64,000 nucleotides of DNA, from the NCBI GenBank assembly GCA_024663395.1, contig JANFAH010000025.1:62001-126000 (forward strand). Direction: 5' to 3'. Made by a program: the position numbers and the translations under genes. The DNA is from Pisolithus tinctorius. Lineage: Eukaryota; Basidiomycota; Agaricomycetes; Boletales; Pisolithaceae. The notes beneath the pieces were generated by a model, which did not search any database, was not told the origin of the DNA, and saw only the letters and a list, made by a program, of their open reading frames with translations. Shown here piece after piece: positions 9,403 to 19,640 of the stretch. Within the stretch, counting starts at the first letter, position 1, and the number at the start of each line of letters is the position of its first letter.

Positions 9403-12400
9403 AAGGGAACTCTGCGTTGACGCCAGATGTTCCCCAATCTAAGGACAGTTTAGTTTCTGTTGCCCCTGTACTTGTAACGTCCACACCAGAACGTACTATG
9501 CAGATTCCCATCTCCCTTTACGCATCAGAAACTACTCAGAAAGTCGTCAACACTACCGCTCTGGTTGACTCCGGAGCAGAAATTTCTTGCATCGACTGGG
9601 GTTTTGTGCGAAAGCATCGAATCCCCACTCAACGTCTCGCCGAACCCATCCTCGCTAAGAACGCCGATGGAACCCAAAATTCAAAGGGAAAAATACTGTT
9701 TTCCGCCACTCTCTACTTCAAGGTTAAAGGACTCGTCCACCAGTCCTTTTTCCATGTCATCAATTGTGGAACAGAAAACGTCATTCTGGGTCTCCCCTGG
9801 CTCCAAGAAAACAACCCTGTCGTGGACTGGAGGATGGGCACGTTATCTATCGACGAAAAAACCGATAGATCAAAAGAGTTAAAACGCAACGTCTCTTCCG
9901 TTGCCATCGAAGAACCGACTGTGAACCTCGTATCCCCAACTGAAAAGAAAGGGATAAACAAGTTCATGGATTATGAAGAACCAGAAGACGAAACCATCCG
10001 AGCACATTTCGTGATGTTGGTTGGGAAACTCGTCGAAGAAGCCAAGAAGGTTAACCCCAATAATAGCCTTCTCCGAAAGATCACCACGGCTACAGAGTTA
10101 GCCCAAGAAGAACACAAGAAGAAACCGAAGGCAGTCCTCCCTGAAGAGTACAAGGACTTCGCCTCGGTTTTCGAGAAACCATCTGATGGAATTTTACCTC
10201 CATCACGACCATATGACCATGCCATAAACCTTGTAGAGGACTTCGTCCCTAAGGTGGCTAAAGCATACCCTCTCTCTCCCTCGGAACGAGAATCCGCAGA
10301 AAAGTTTATCGAAGAAAACCTTCGAGAAGGGAAAATCCGCCCCTCAAAGTCTCCCCAAGCTGCCCCCTTCTTCTTCGTAGGAAAGAAAGATGGCTCCTTA
10401 CGTCCCTGTCAAGACTACAGATACCTAAACAAGAATACGGTGAAGGATGCATACCCCCTTCCCCTCATTTCAGACCTGGTAGACAAACTAAAAGGAGCCT
10501 CTATCTTCACGAAGATGGATGTCAGATCGGGCTACAATAATGTCCGCATCAAAGAAGGAGACCAGTGGAAAGCCGCGTTCATTACGCATAAAGGACTCTT
10601 CGAACCAACTGTTATGTTCTTCGGATTGTGCAACTCCCCCGCCACATTCCAGCGATTCATGAACGACTCTTTCAGAGATATGATCGCCGAGGGATGGCTG
10701 GTCGTTTACATGGATGACCTCCTTATCTTCTCAAGCGACCCCGAAGAACATAAACGAAGAACCCGTCGCGTTCTCGAAAGAATGAGGGAACTCTCCCTTC
10801 CCTTAAAGTTGGAAAAGTGTCATTTTGATCTTGCCGAGGTGGAATACCTTGGCATGATTATCAAGGAAAACACCGTCGCCATGGACCCTGTCAAGGTACA
10901 AGGCATTGCCGAATGGCCCGTTCCGAAGAAAGTAAAGGATGTACGATCCTTTTTAGGATTCGCAAACTTTTACAGAAGATTTGTCCCCTACTACTCGGAC
11001 ATCGCACGACCGCTCATCGACCTCACCAAGAAAACGGTCGATTGGAGTTGGTCCAAAAAATGCCAAGACGCCTTTGAGCTCCTCAAAAGGATCTTTATGG
11101 CACAACCTACACTTCAGATGCCCGACACCTCTCGGCCATTTGCAATCACTACTGACGCGTCCAAATACGCAACTGGAGGAATCCTCCTTCAAGAAGATTC
11201 GAATGGACAGTGGCAACCCTGTGCCTTCCTATCCCAATCGTTTAACCCTGCAGAAAGGAATTACGATATCTACGACAGAGAGCTACTTGGGGTTATCCGA
11301 GCATTGAAGTTCTGGAGACATTATCTCCACGGATCCCCTTTCCCGATCAAGGTCTTCACAGACCACAAGAACCTGACATATTTCAAATCACCTCAAAACT
11401 TGAATCGTCGCCAGGCCCGCTGGCTCCTCGACCTTGCAGACTTTGATCTGCAGTTAGAACATGTCCCAGGCAAAGACCTGGCCGCACCAGATGCACTTTC
11501 CCGCCGACCTGATCATATCCCTGACGATGACGAAGATAACAAAGGAGTTACCCTCCTCCCACAAACCCTATTCGTCAATCTTATTGATACCAATCTCACT
11601 CAGAAAGTTGCATCGTCCTCTATGAAAGACCCCATAGTCCAAACGGCACTCCGTGCCATTGAAAATGTCGATATGCCGCTTCCATTCAAGTCACATCTCT
11701 CTGACTGGAAGTTTGAAAGTGGAGTTCTACTCTACAGAAATCGAGTTTACATCCCTGATGACCCCATCCTCCGTCGAACCGTCGTATCCAACCACCATAA
11801 CCACCCCTCCGCTGGACACCCCGGTGTTCTAAAAACACGACAACTCGTTTCTTCCGAGTTTTGGTGGCCCGGACTAGCGTCCTTCGTCCGAAAATATGTT
11901 GACGGCTGTGCTGTATGCCAGCAGAACAAGGTCAATACACACCCAACGACACCACCTCTTATGCCTATCCCCTCCACCTCGACCCGCCCCTTCCAACAGA
12001 TCTCTTGCGACCTGGTTACCGACTTACCCGTTTCAAACGGCTATGATTCCCTTTTGGTCGTGGTAGACCATGGGCTTACAAAGGGGGTGGTTTTATCACC
12101 CACAAAGAAAACCGCTTCCGCCACTGATATTGCAGCATTATTTTTCAAGAAAGTCTACTCCCGCTTCGGGTTGTATGACAAAATCATATCTGATCGAGGC
12201 CCTCAATTCGCCTCCGCCTTTGCAAAGGAACTCGCTTCCCTTTTGGGGTACTCCCTTGCCCTGTCTACGGCGTACCACCCGCAGACCGACGGAGAAACTG
12301 AACGTGTAAACCAAGAAGTGGAGACCTATCTCTGCATCTTTTGCCAGAACGACCCCGCCTCGTGGGTAACCAACCTTCCCATGGCAGAATTCGCGCACAA

Positions 12401-14105
12401 CCACCGACCCCACTCTGTCACCCATCAATCGCCGTTCTACCTCATGTACGGCTACGAACCAAAACCCCTTCCATCCCTGATTGCGGAAACCCACCTCCCC
12501 GCCGCCGAGTCTAGACTCGAGGAACTCCGAAAAGCTAGAGAAGAAGCCCTTGCGGCCCACGACCTAGCCAGAAAAACCATGAAAGACCGCTCGTCACGAC
12601 CCTTCACCCCATTCCAGAAAGGTGATAAGGTTTGGCTAGAAGCACGAAATTTGAAATGTTCCTATGAAAATAGGAAACTCGCACCTAAACGAGAAGGACC
12701 CTTCACAATCTCCGATGTCCTATCTCCGATTACGTATCGCCTCGCGATCCCTACGCGATGGAAGATCCACAACGTCTTCCACGCTTCCCTCTTATCACCC
12801 TATCGCGAAAATGACGTTCACGGGCCGAACTTCCCGGCTCCACCACCTGACCTGGTCAATGAGGAAGAAGAATACGAGGTTGAGGCGATAGTCGGCCATA
12901 AAAGGTCCGGCCGTGGACACGCCTTCTTAATCAAATGGAAGGGTTACCCTTCTTCCGAAAACTCGTGGCAAAAAGAATCACACCTTGAACACGCGGATGA
13001 TACGCTCTCCGCCTATAAGAAACGATTCCCCAGAGACTTTTCTCTTAAGAAACAACCCACTCGACACTCTACTCGCACCGTCAGAAACATCACTCTTGAA
13101 ATGCCTCCCCGTCGATACACTTACCCTCGTGAACCCTCCCGTCGCCACACTCCGTTTGCTCGTCGGCAACGCCAACCCGCTAGCGATCAGATGATCGCCT
13201 CCTACCGACTCTTCGTTGCCGACCCCGCCGTCATCGGCACTGTTTACCATGAGGTGGATGAAAACTCCCCTCTCGATCTTGTATACCACGCCACTATCCA
13301 AGCCCTTCGGCTTGAAGAACTTTCCCGCTATGTTAACCGCCAGAACCCCCTCCTTTCCCCTGCTCGCACTATCTTGGGTGAAATCGCCCTCCAACAGGTT
13401 CCCTTACTCCTTAAACTCTTTGATGTCCTTGGAGGCGCCGACCTCATTTATAACGTTCGTCAATATCCAACGTTGATCGCACCCCCCCCGCCTGGGTCTA
13501 GAAGACCCTCGACAGCAGCTTCTCCTCCGGTCTCCTCTGCGTCGTCCTCTCCTCCCGTACCGTCGTCATCGTCGTCCTCCCTCTCATCCCGCTCTCTCCG
13601 AAGAGCTGACAGACCTCGTGCCTGCTGTTTGTCAGGCCCCAGTCCTCAACCCTGCGAGTCTCACGACTCTCCGTCTGAAGTAGACCCTGAGACCGCCTTT
13701 GGCGTCTCCCGTGCTGAACTCGACTACACGTTAAACATTGTCGAAACCCTTGCACAGCTGCCGCCGTCCCCTGTGCTGAATGCCTTGACCGAGTTCGACA
13801 TGCCTCTTACTCCGTCTGACCCACGCTATCGTCAAGCATGTTATGTCTGTCGCCGTCTTGGCCATATCCGCGTCAATTGTGGACTATATGAATGTCCCCT
13901 TTGCCACGCCACTCGCCCCGGCCATACTCAGGCCCAATGCCCTTCTATCCGCCCTCGTCGTCCTTTACAGGACAGAATAACTACCCCTGCTTTGGTAGAT
14001 GATCGTACCCTCGTTGGGAGCGAGGATAACGATTTGTATGACAACGACTTTGATTTCGATGACTCTGCCATCAGTAACATGACCGGAGAGCCCTACGGAG
14101 AATAG
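9381..14105 (+). CDS. pol: Pol polyprotein (PR-RT-RNase H-IN-chromodomain) with C-terminal extension
   Basis: The frame is open from 9381 (TAG at 9378-9380) and has no ATG at its start, overlapping the end of gag by 22 nt. Numbering from 9399: protease DSGA at 57-60; reverse transcriptase with YMDD at 437-440; RNase H (TTDASKYATGG); integrase with an HHCC zinc module (HPSAGHPG..C..C), then D, D and E in CDLVTD, SDRGPQF and the segment near MAEFAHNH; chromodomain at about 1158-1210 (EYEVEAIVGHKR..FLIKWKGY). About 350 more residues follow: an Arg/Pro-rich stretch, a Ser-rich linker, then a Cys/His cluster starting at C1481 (CYVCRRLGHIRVNC and CPLCHATRPGH). The protein is uninterrupted. Confidence 0.95.
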   Translation, partial: SPWKGFLKGNSALTPDVPQSKDSLVSVAPVLVTSTPERTMQIPISLYASETTQKVVNTTALVDSGAEISCIDWGFVRKHRIPTQRLAEPILAKNADGTQNSKGKILFSATLYFKVKGLVHQSFFHVINCGTENVILGLPWLQENNPVVDWRMGTLSIDEKTDRSKELKRNVSSVAIEEPTVNLVSPTEKKGINKFMDYEEPEDETIRAHFVMLVGKLVEEAKKVNPNNSLLRKITTATELAQEEHKKKPKAVLPEEYKDFASVFEKPSDGILPPSRPYDHAINLVEDFVPKVAKAYPLSPSERESAEKFIEENLREGKIRPSKSPQAAPFFFVGKKDGSLRPCQDYRYLNKNTVKDAYPLPLISDLVDKLKGASIFTKMDVRSGYNNVRIKEGDQWKAAFITHKGLFEPTVMFFGLCNSPATFQRFMNDSFRDMIAEGWLVVYMDDLLIFSSDPEEHKRRTRRVLERMRELSLPLKLEKCHFDLAEVEYLGMIIKENTVAMDPVKVQGIAEWPVPKKVKDVRSFLGFANFYRRFVPYYSDIARPLIDLTKKTVDWSWSKKCQDAFELLKRIFMAQPTLQMPDTSRPFAITTDASKYATGGILLQEDSNGQWQPCAFLSQSFNPAERNYDIYDRELLGVIRALKFWRHYLHGSPFPIKVFTDHKNLTYFKSPQNLNRRQARWLLDLADFDLQLEHVPGKDLAAPDALSRRPDHIPDDDEDNKGVTLLPQTLFVNLIDTNLTQKVASSSMKDPIVQTALRAIENVDMPLPFKSHLSDWKFESGVLLYRNRVYIPDDPILRRTVVSNHHNHPSAGHPGVLKTRQLVSSEFWWPGLASFVRKYVDGCAVCQQNKVNTHPTTPPLMPIPSTSTRPFQQISCDLVTDLPVSNGYDSLLVVVDHGLTKGVVLSPTKKTASATDIAALFFKKVYSRFGLYDKIISDRGPQFASAFAKELASLLGYSLALSTAYHPQTDGETERVNQEVETYLCIFCQNDPASWVTNLPMAEFAHNHRPHSVTHQSPFYLMYGYEPKPLPSLIAETHLPAAESRLEELRKAREEALAAHDLARKTMKDRSSRPFTPFQKGDKVWLEARNLKCSYENRKLAPKREGPFTISDVLSPITYRLAIPTRWKIHNVFHASLLSPYRENDVHGPNFPAPPPDLVNEEEEYEVEAIVGHKRSGRGHAFLIKWKGYPSSENSWQKESHLEHADDTLSAYKKRFPRDFSLKKQPTRHSTRTVRNITLEMPPRRYTYPREPSRRHTPFARRQRQPASDQMIASYRLFVADPAVIGTVYHEVDENSPLDLVYHATIQALRLEELSRYVNRQNPLLSPARTILGEIALQQVPLLLKLFDVLGGADLIYNVRQYPTLIAPPPPGSRRPSTAASPPVSSASSSPPVPSSSSSSLSSRSLRRADRPRACCLSGPSPQPCESHDSPSEVDPETAFGVSRAELDYTLNIVETLAQLPPSPVLNALTEFDMPLTPSDPRYRQACYVCRRLGHIRVNCGLYECPLCHATRPGHTQAQCPSIRPRRPLQDRITTPALVDDRTLVGSEDNDLYDNDFDFDDSAISNMTGEPYGE

Positions 14106-14130
14106 TTGAAGTCGGGGACTTCAACGCTTA

Positions 14131-14142
14131 GAAAGGGGGTAA
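14131..14142 (+). promoter_or_regulatory. Polypurine tract
   Basis: GAAAGGGGGTAA lies immediately before the 3' LTR, where plus-strand DNA synthesis starts in LTR elements. Confidence 0.8.
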
Positions 14143-14593
14143 TGTTACGTTTCGCCCCTAACTTTTCCTTCTTTGATGTACGTTTACCTTGTTTGGGATC
14201 CGTTGGACTTAGTTTCCTTTTTGAGCCGTCTTCTCTCTGATCCGACGGCTCTCTATTTCCACCACTAGCGTTACTACCTCGTTACATGCTTAGGACATGT
14301 GTCGTCATTGTTCAACCAATGGCGTAGTTACCTCGTTACATGCGGACGCCTCATGGTCCGTTTCTGTGTAGTATTTAAACTGCCGGCTCAAGTACTGGAA
14401 CCCCAGACTTGAGCTGCTCAATCATACGCAGCGTTCTCAGAACTTCGCCCTCAGTGTCCCTCACAAGGACCACTCTTACCGGCGTTGCCTCAAATCCTCT
14501 GTCGTTTACAGAGGTTACTGCAGCCGTTGCTCAGTAGAAACCTTAGTCTGCGTTTGAGCTCTCCCTACGTCTTGACTTCGGTCGAGCGTAACA
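14143..14593 (+). repeat. 3' LTR
   Basis: 451 bp, matches the 5' LTR except for G at 14360 and 14484, and is followed by the TCGTG target duplicate. Confidence 0.97.
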
Positions 14594-14948
14594 TCGTGCA
14601 CGTCCACGCTCCAAGGTCGAAACCCCTCCATATCTCAACCATCCCCTCGTTTATCTACAGCCCTTCCGTGTTATTGCCACCCCGCAGCAGCAACCTGAGC
14701 TGCAGATGTGGACCCTGGAAAGGTGCTTCTCCCATACGGAGGAAGGTGGAGAGACGCGAGAGGGACTGGTCGTGCCCATTACTTGGATCTCACATGCGCT
14801 AGAGCTTGTCCCCGTTTTTGGTTCTGAAAAGGTGCCGCCTAGCATATCATCCGCTACATCACAAGAGCTTTACCACCGTTTTTTCCTCAATCACTTCGCA
14901 GACAAAGAGATATTCAACGCATTCCACGGGGGGGGCTCATTTTGTTAG
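14594..14948 (+). pseudogene. Plavaka transposase, 3' end of the last exon
   Basis: Starting at 14599 (after the duplicated TCGTG) the frame continues from 7752 and runs to TAG at 14946-14948. It contains the LVYLQPFRVIATP segment and the C-terminal FFLNHFADKEIFNAF motif that ends Plavaka proteins. The correct phase on both sides shows that the retrotransposon split a frame that was open until insertion. Confidence 0.85.
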
Positions 14949-15204
14949 TAATTCTGATGGGGTAGTGTAGTAGGTACACTATGATGTATTAGAATCCTAC
15001 AAACCATGATCAGTTTGACTGCATCTGGATAAGATCACTGTCATAATCATAGTAATCGTTATCACTAGTACCATTATCATGTTAGGTAGACGATCTCCGT
15101 CCTCCAGACGGACTTTCGACCAATCAGATGCGTTTCTCACATGGAACGTAAGTATCGTAAATGATTAGGCGCCGGTAATCCAAGCGGCCCGCTTGTTCAA
15201 ACTG
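14949..15204. other. No gene seen
   Basis: Short AT-rich stretch between the transposase end and tandem block A. It has a small palindromic motif (TAGTGTA..TACACTA near 14963-14981) but no recognisable gene or element end. Confidence 0.4.
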
Positions 15205-15308
15205 CAGATGTCGTACATACTGTACAATCAGTCACGAGTACTGCGTCTTGTCTGCGTTCGATCAGAGGACGTTATGCCGTGCAGGAGTGCTTAGTTTATG
15301 CCTGCAAG

Positions 15309-15530
15309 ATGACGCTGGCACCCACTCATACCTGGTTCCTGCAGACCTTTCGTGCTGTCTTTCGCGACCCCACCTTTAGCGGTCATTCTATGCGCTCTGG
15401 AGGTGCTATCCAGATTCAAGCCATTAGTCGATTGTCCTCTTTGGCGTGGCAAGCACCACGCTCGTAAGAACCCTGTTTTGCTGTAAACTCTTCTTTTCCA
15501 TGGACGTCCTCCCCATGACCCACCTTTTTC
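15309..15530 (+). pseudogene. Tyrosine-recombinase-like remnant, copy A
   Basis: The reading frame gives a fragment with GHSMRSGGA, matching the H-x-x-R catalytic box of tyrosine recombinases, followed by QAISRLSSLAWQ. Compared with copy B (21419-21664) it has lost about 11 codons between GGA and QIQAIS and then runs out of frame. Such 'DNA breaking-rejoining enzyme' domains are common as mobile-element remnants in mushroom genomes. The residue where the catalytic tyrosine is expected is not preserved. Confidence 0.55.
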
Positions 15531-15799
15531 TCTTCCTTTAGGTAAATCTTTACTTCTCTTCCCTAATAGCCGATTTCACGTGTCTTTTTTCTCGTCGGTC
15601 TCGGGGTTCTCCAGCGAGGCCTTTGTATTTGGTCACATTTCGCTTCCTTTCCTGGTTCTGATGTTCTCCGGTCTCAGTTGTACGAGAGCGTTTACCACTT
15701 CGTTCTTTGTACGTCTACTCGTAGTCTAGCGCTGCCATTTCTTTCCCATGCGCTGGGACGCTACTGTGGCCTTCGGCATTCCAGGCTATACATCTGTTT

Positions 15800-16960
15800 G
15801 CGGCTGTGTACGTCCTACCCAGTGGGGACATTGGAGTTTCGATGTGCTGTGGAGCCGGTATGGTGCTGCCTTTGCACCCGTGCTTGAGCTGATGAGGCTT
15901 CCAGGTCTGACGATATTCTCCGCAAGTAGTAGATGTGGCTAAGATCTGTCCTACCTCATTCCCATTCTGCAGACGGCCTATCAAGCATGGTGTGATGCTA
16001 TGGGTGAGCTCAGGCGATTTTCCTAATAATCATTTCTCGAAGATTTCGAGGGGAAGACGTTGATGGCATGCATGCGTTCTGTTGGTAGATCACATTCGAA
16101 GGATTGCCCTCGAAGCACGCCCCATCATTCGGGGACGCGGTGAACTCGTCTTCAGGTGACAGATGCATATGCGGCTATGCAGAGGCAAAGTTCCAGGGAA
16201 GTGGAATTGACATCGAGACAAAGCATCATCTCGAGAAAGTTGGGAAAATGGGCACCATGCGAACAAGGTTGGGTGCCTGGACTAACGTTATCTAGGATAA
16301 GATGATCGACAAAGAAGGTAAGGACCTCTTCAATGATGTTGACTGGTTGCGTTAAGGCTTTTCCACATACATAGTCTCCTTTGGCCTGCCCCTCTGGAGC
16401 GCAGGTCTGGCTCCGAACCCCATGATTCAGATCATTCAATCTGTGCAGAAGCATCAGAAGACCCGGAGGTAATTTTATTTCAGCCCTGTACCGAAAAATT
16501 TATTGAACGGCATGGCATTCAGTTTGCTGACGGATGAATGTCTAGAAAGACAGACGTTTTGACTGCTACCCCACACGGTAAGTCACCGAGTTCGTGCGAA
16601 TCCAACCTTGTTCTTTTAGTCCCTTGCCCTGTTCGACCCGTTCCTTCACGTTCTTCGTCTCCCTTGTCCGCTGCACGAAGTAGTGGGTTCTGCTAGGCAG
16701 TGCGGGCGATGGGCTACCGCATGCACACACCTGGCTTCTACTTCAGTTTCTGTCTTTCCGTCACTCGTCTATTTGTCTTCCTTAATTTGCTTTCCCTGTT
16801 CGCGTTGCGTAACTAACAAAGTAAAATAACGCAGTGACCAACTGTAAGGCGAATTATCTTTCAGGAGGCTGAACAGGATCGTCGGCGGGAAGGAGCGTGA
16901 CAAACCAGTCGAGATTCATAATCAGTCCGGGCACCGTTATGGGTCACCACAGCGTTCAAG
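15800..16960 (+). pseudogene. Alternative NADH dehydrogenase remnant, copy A
   Basis: Segments align with the intact gene at 50427-53188: end of exon 2 (GTLEFRCAVEP), exon 3 with a TGA, exon 4 (TAYQAWCDAM), exon 5, then a jump directly to exon 10 and the equivalents of exons 11, 12, part of 13 and 14. Exon 1 and exons 6-9 are absent, so the FAD- and NADH-binding motifs are gone. It cannot encode an active enzyme. Confidence 0.8.
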
Positions 16961-17514
16961 TCTGAGTCTACAGTCGCACTCGCATCCAAAAACACTGCTG
17001 GCGATGCTGGAGTGATTCGCACGCAAGTTCTGGTTCCTGAACCCAGTGTTGCTATCACGCCGAAGCAGATCCACTTCCTCTCACGGCAGTGCCTCCGAGT
17101 TCAGCCTCAGTTCTCGTATCACCACCCGCAAATGATGAGCATATTCTTGAGTTTGGCCCACTCAGTACATCCCCAAGTGCTCCGGATGCAGTGGTGGGCA
17201 ATACGGATGGCACGAAGAAACAGGCATGCGAAGGGATGGCACAACTCGTGAAGAAAGCAGTGCGACGTCTATCCCCCCCTCCTGCTGCAGCTTGCGTTTG
17301 ACTTTATTTGTTATCGTCGCCATACATGGCTACGCACGACAACCCTGCATGACGTTAAACCAAGTACCAATTCTAAGGGAGTTCTAGGCATCACAGGTCA
17401 TCTGAGTACATACGTATACGCTCAACCAACTGGATTCCAACATTGGCCTTTGGAAAACCCATCCCTGTCATACTGTATACTAACTGGGTTGGTAGGTTAG
17501 GGGACATAACGAAT

Positions 17515-19202
17515 TCATAAAGCTGCTTTGATTTGCGGAGACCCATAATTCCTCGACAAGAATGTGGCAATATCCTGAGCTGTAAAATCGTTCAGTTCAG
17601 TTCAGTTCAGTACTAGGTCTCACGGTCAATGACTGCTCACCAAGTTCAACCGGTGCTTCCTGTACGATCTGAGGTACGCGAATGATGTGTGGGATTAAAA
17701 CGGTGTGAAATTCAAATCAACAGCCACATACAAGGTGTCCAACGGAGGGGAAAACCACGTTAGATGCATTGGTTGGTCGACGCCAAACCCTCACTTTGGT
17801 CTCTTCTTCTCCAAGGAAACTGAAAGCGAATCGAAAAGTCATGATCAGTCCTGGTGCGGCATTGTAGCACGAGCGGAGTAGGACGACCTACCCAGGCGAT
17901 GACACGACCCATCGAAGAGTGATATTCTCATCCAATTTCTCCAACAACTTCCAAACTTCAAAACAAATAGGCACGCTAACATAGCTCAGACCCTCCTGAA
18001 CGGTGGTCATTTTTAATCTGACACCGCCCGCGGCGTCTACGGTCAGCCCATGATCGACGTATGTCTTTAGAACCTCCGGGTGCCAAGATGCGAAGAATGG
18101 TGATTGCTTGAACTGACGTAGGGCGTCTTCACTGGTATCAATTAGTAAAAGCAACTATATCAAAATCAGCACTCACCGAGATGACCAAAACATTCGCCTG
18201 GTAAAAGCGTTAACAGCGAACCTGACAGCTTCCTCAACGGTCCTAGCCTTGTCAGCTAAAATGATGAGGTCCACTAGTATGAGGGAGGAAAATAACTTCG
18301 GGAAATTCAAAGCTGCCAAGGTTCTGCACAAGAAGAAATGAGCAATCATCAAACTTAGCAGCACAAATACCTACGGGGAAGTGCCACCAAATGAGTGACC
18401 AACTACTACGAGCCTCCGACAGTGATAGCCAAGTTCTTTGCGTGCATCACTCGTGGCTTCTGGAACACGCTCAAGGCAAGTAGGCAGCGACGCAGGGGTG
18501 GCCTCTTCGGGGAGGTAGTTTAAAAGAAAGTTCGCAATGTCACAGGCATCATTGTGCCAGTCGACTGAGAGAATGTTAGATCCAATGGACGTCACAGTGA
18601 GTGCATTCACAAGAGCCGAGTCGCCATGATTGACAGCTTCCCAAGACCATACTTCATCCACAAGAAGGCCAGATGTCGAATCCAGAAGACTTTGTAGCAT
18701 AGTCTCCCATATCTAAAATCCCAGTTACCAACATACGAGGAAAGTGGCTAGTTAAACTCACTTCCTTTGGGAACCCGGTTGCAGGAACGAGGAACAAAGT
18801 CAAACCAGTCCGCAAGGTATCATGTCTATGTACCCGGACGTAGCGGTTGATGCAGTTCCAAAGTGGTTTCTGGCTCCGGTCACTGGTCAATTTCCCTTGT
18901 GCGAAACACATCTGCCTCTCGATGAGTTCTCTGATGACTGTGGTTGCTTGCTTCCGCCTTTCAGAAGCTGGTATCGAACTAATGTGTATTGGGACTTTGG
19001 GAACGGGAACGTCTGGGACCAGTCTAGGCAAGACAGCGGGAATGATATGTGTGCTGAGCGTATAAGCCACGTGGATGGTATCTTGTCTGGGAGGCGAGGG
19101 CAGCGAGGGAATTCGCAAAGGGGCAGGCAACACTGATTGTGAGCTAATGGACACCCAGGGTGGGGGAAATTTGTGGGGCACGCTGCAAGTTTTGGTGCTC
19201 AT
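17515..19202 (-). CDS. Alpha/beta-hydrolase, copy A, 448 aa, seven exons
   Basis: Exons: 19202-18762, 18712-18375, 18323-18177, 18131-17892, 17819-17732, 17668-17641 and 17579-17515; every phase matches and the total is 449 codons with the stop. The nucleophile elbow GHSFGG puts the catalytic serine at residue 254, and a late SVGHL motif supplies a candidate histidine at 417. Both are standard for lipase/esterase-like alpha/beta-hydrolases. The GH-L codons end exon 5, followed by the small exon IVQEAPVEL. There is no signal peptide; the N-terminus is Pro-rich. Substrate unknown. The gene lies tail-to-tail with the NADH dehydrogenase remnant. It is duplicated as copy B and, partly, copy C. Confidence 0.85.
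17591..17610. repeat. (TTCAG)x4 microsatellite in hydrolase intron 6
   Basis: Four perfect TTCAG units lie inside the last intron of hydrolase copy A; copy B has only decayed units at the same place. Confidence 0.8.
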
Positions 19203-19242
19203 ACTGGACTACCAGTTGACTGGACGAAGTTTGGGACCTGTC

Positions 19243-19250
19243 ATTATATA
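19243..19250 (-). promoter_or_regulatory. TATA-like box of hydrolase copy A
   Basis: TATATAAT on the minus strand, 41-48 bp upstream of the ATG at 19202; conserved in all three copies. Confidence 0.55.
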
Positions 19251-19640
19251 GGTCACGTCCCGTAGCCCACCTATACCAAAACTAAAGCAGCTCAGGTAAG
19301 AGAACACTTGAATCTGGGCTGTAATAGATCCCAGCCAGTTTGAGAATCATCACAAGTAAACACCGACCTTTTCGCCCTGAATTTGAGTCACCTAGACACT
19401 TATGGATCTACATCTTGTGAAGGATAAAGGCCGCTTCCAACTTCGCCAAGATGGTTTTTGTCCAGGTGGGGAAAAGCAATGACAGCACCTGCAGGAGTTA
19501 ACCCCTGGATGGTTAGCAATGTCGTGACGCTGCCCACGATCCGGAGCATCACGAGTCATCTCGAGCTTATCTCAGCGTACCGGAGGAGCTTCGGTTCTAT
19601 AATGAATGGTCTCGCGGCCGTCAACTCTCGCAACGATGTT

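Larger units (their letters stand above)
7753..14593 (+). mobile_element. Ty3/gypsy chromovirus LTR retrotransposon, 6841 bp
   Basis: Two 451-bp LTRs (7753-8203 and 14143-14593) bounded by TGTTACG...CGTAACA flank gag and pol. The target duplication is TCGTG (7748-7752 and 14594-14598). I see only two LTR differences, at 7970/14360 and 8094/14484, both A/G, so insertion was recent. Pol order is protease, reverse transcriptase, RNase H, integrase, chromodomain, which places it in the chromovirus group. It interrupts the last exon of the Plavaka transposase in the same orientation. Gag and pol are open throughout, so it may be autonomous. Confidence 0.97.
15205..19640. repeat. Tandem block A (recombinase remnant, NADH dehydrogenase remnant, hydrolase)
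   Basis: A direct repeat of about 4.2-4.4 kb whose second copy is 21320-25470. Both copies keep the same order: tyrosine-recombinase remnant, alternative-NADH-dehydrogenase remnant with the same internal deletion, then the alpha/beta-hydrolase gene on the minus strand and its 5' flank. Block A has extra sequence at about 17020-17310 that block B lacks. Confidence 0.85.
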
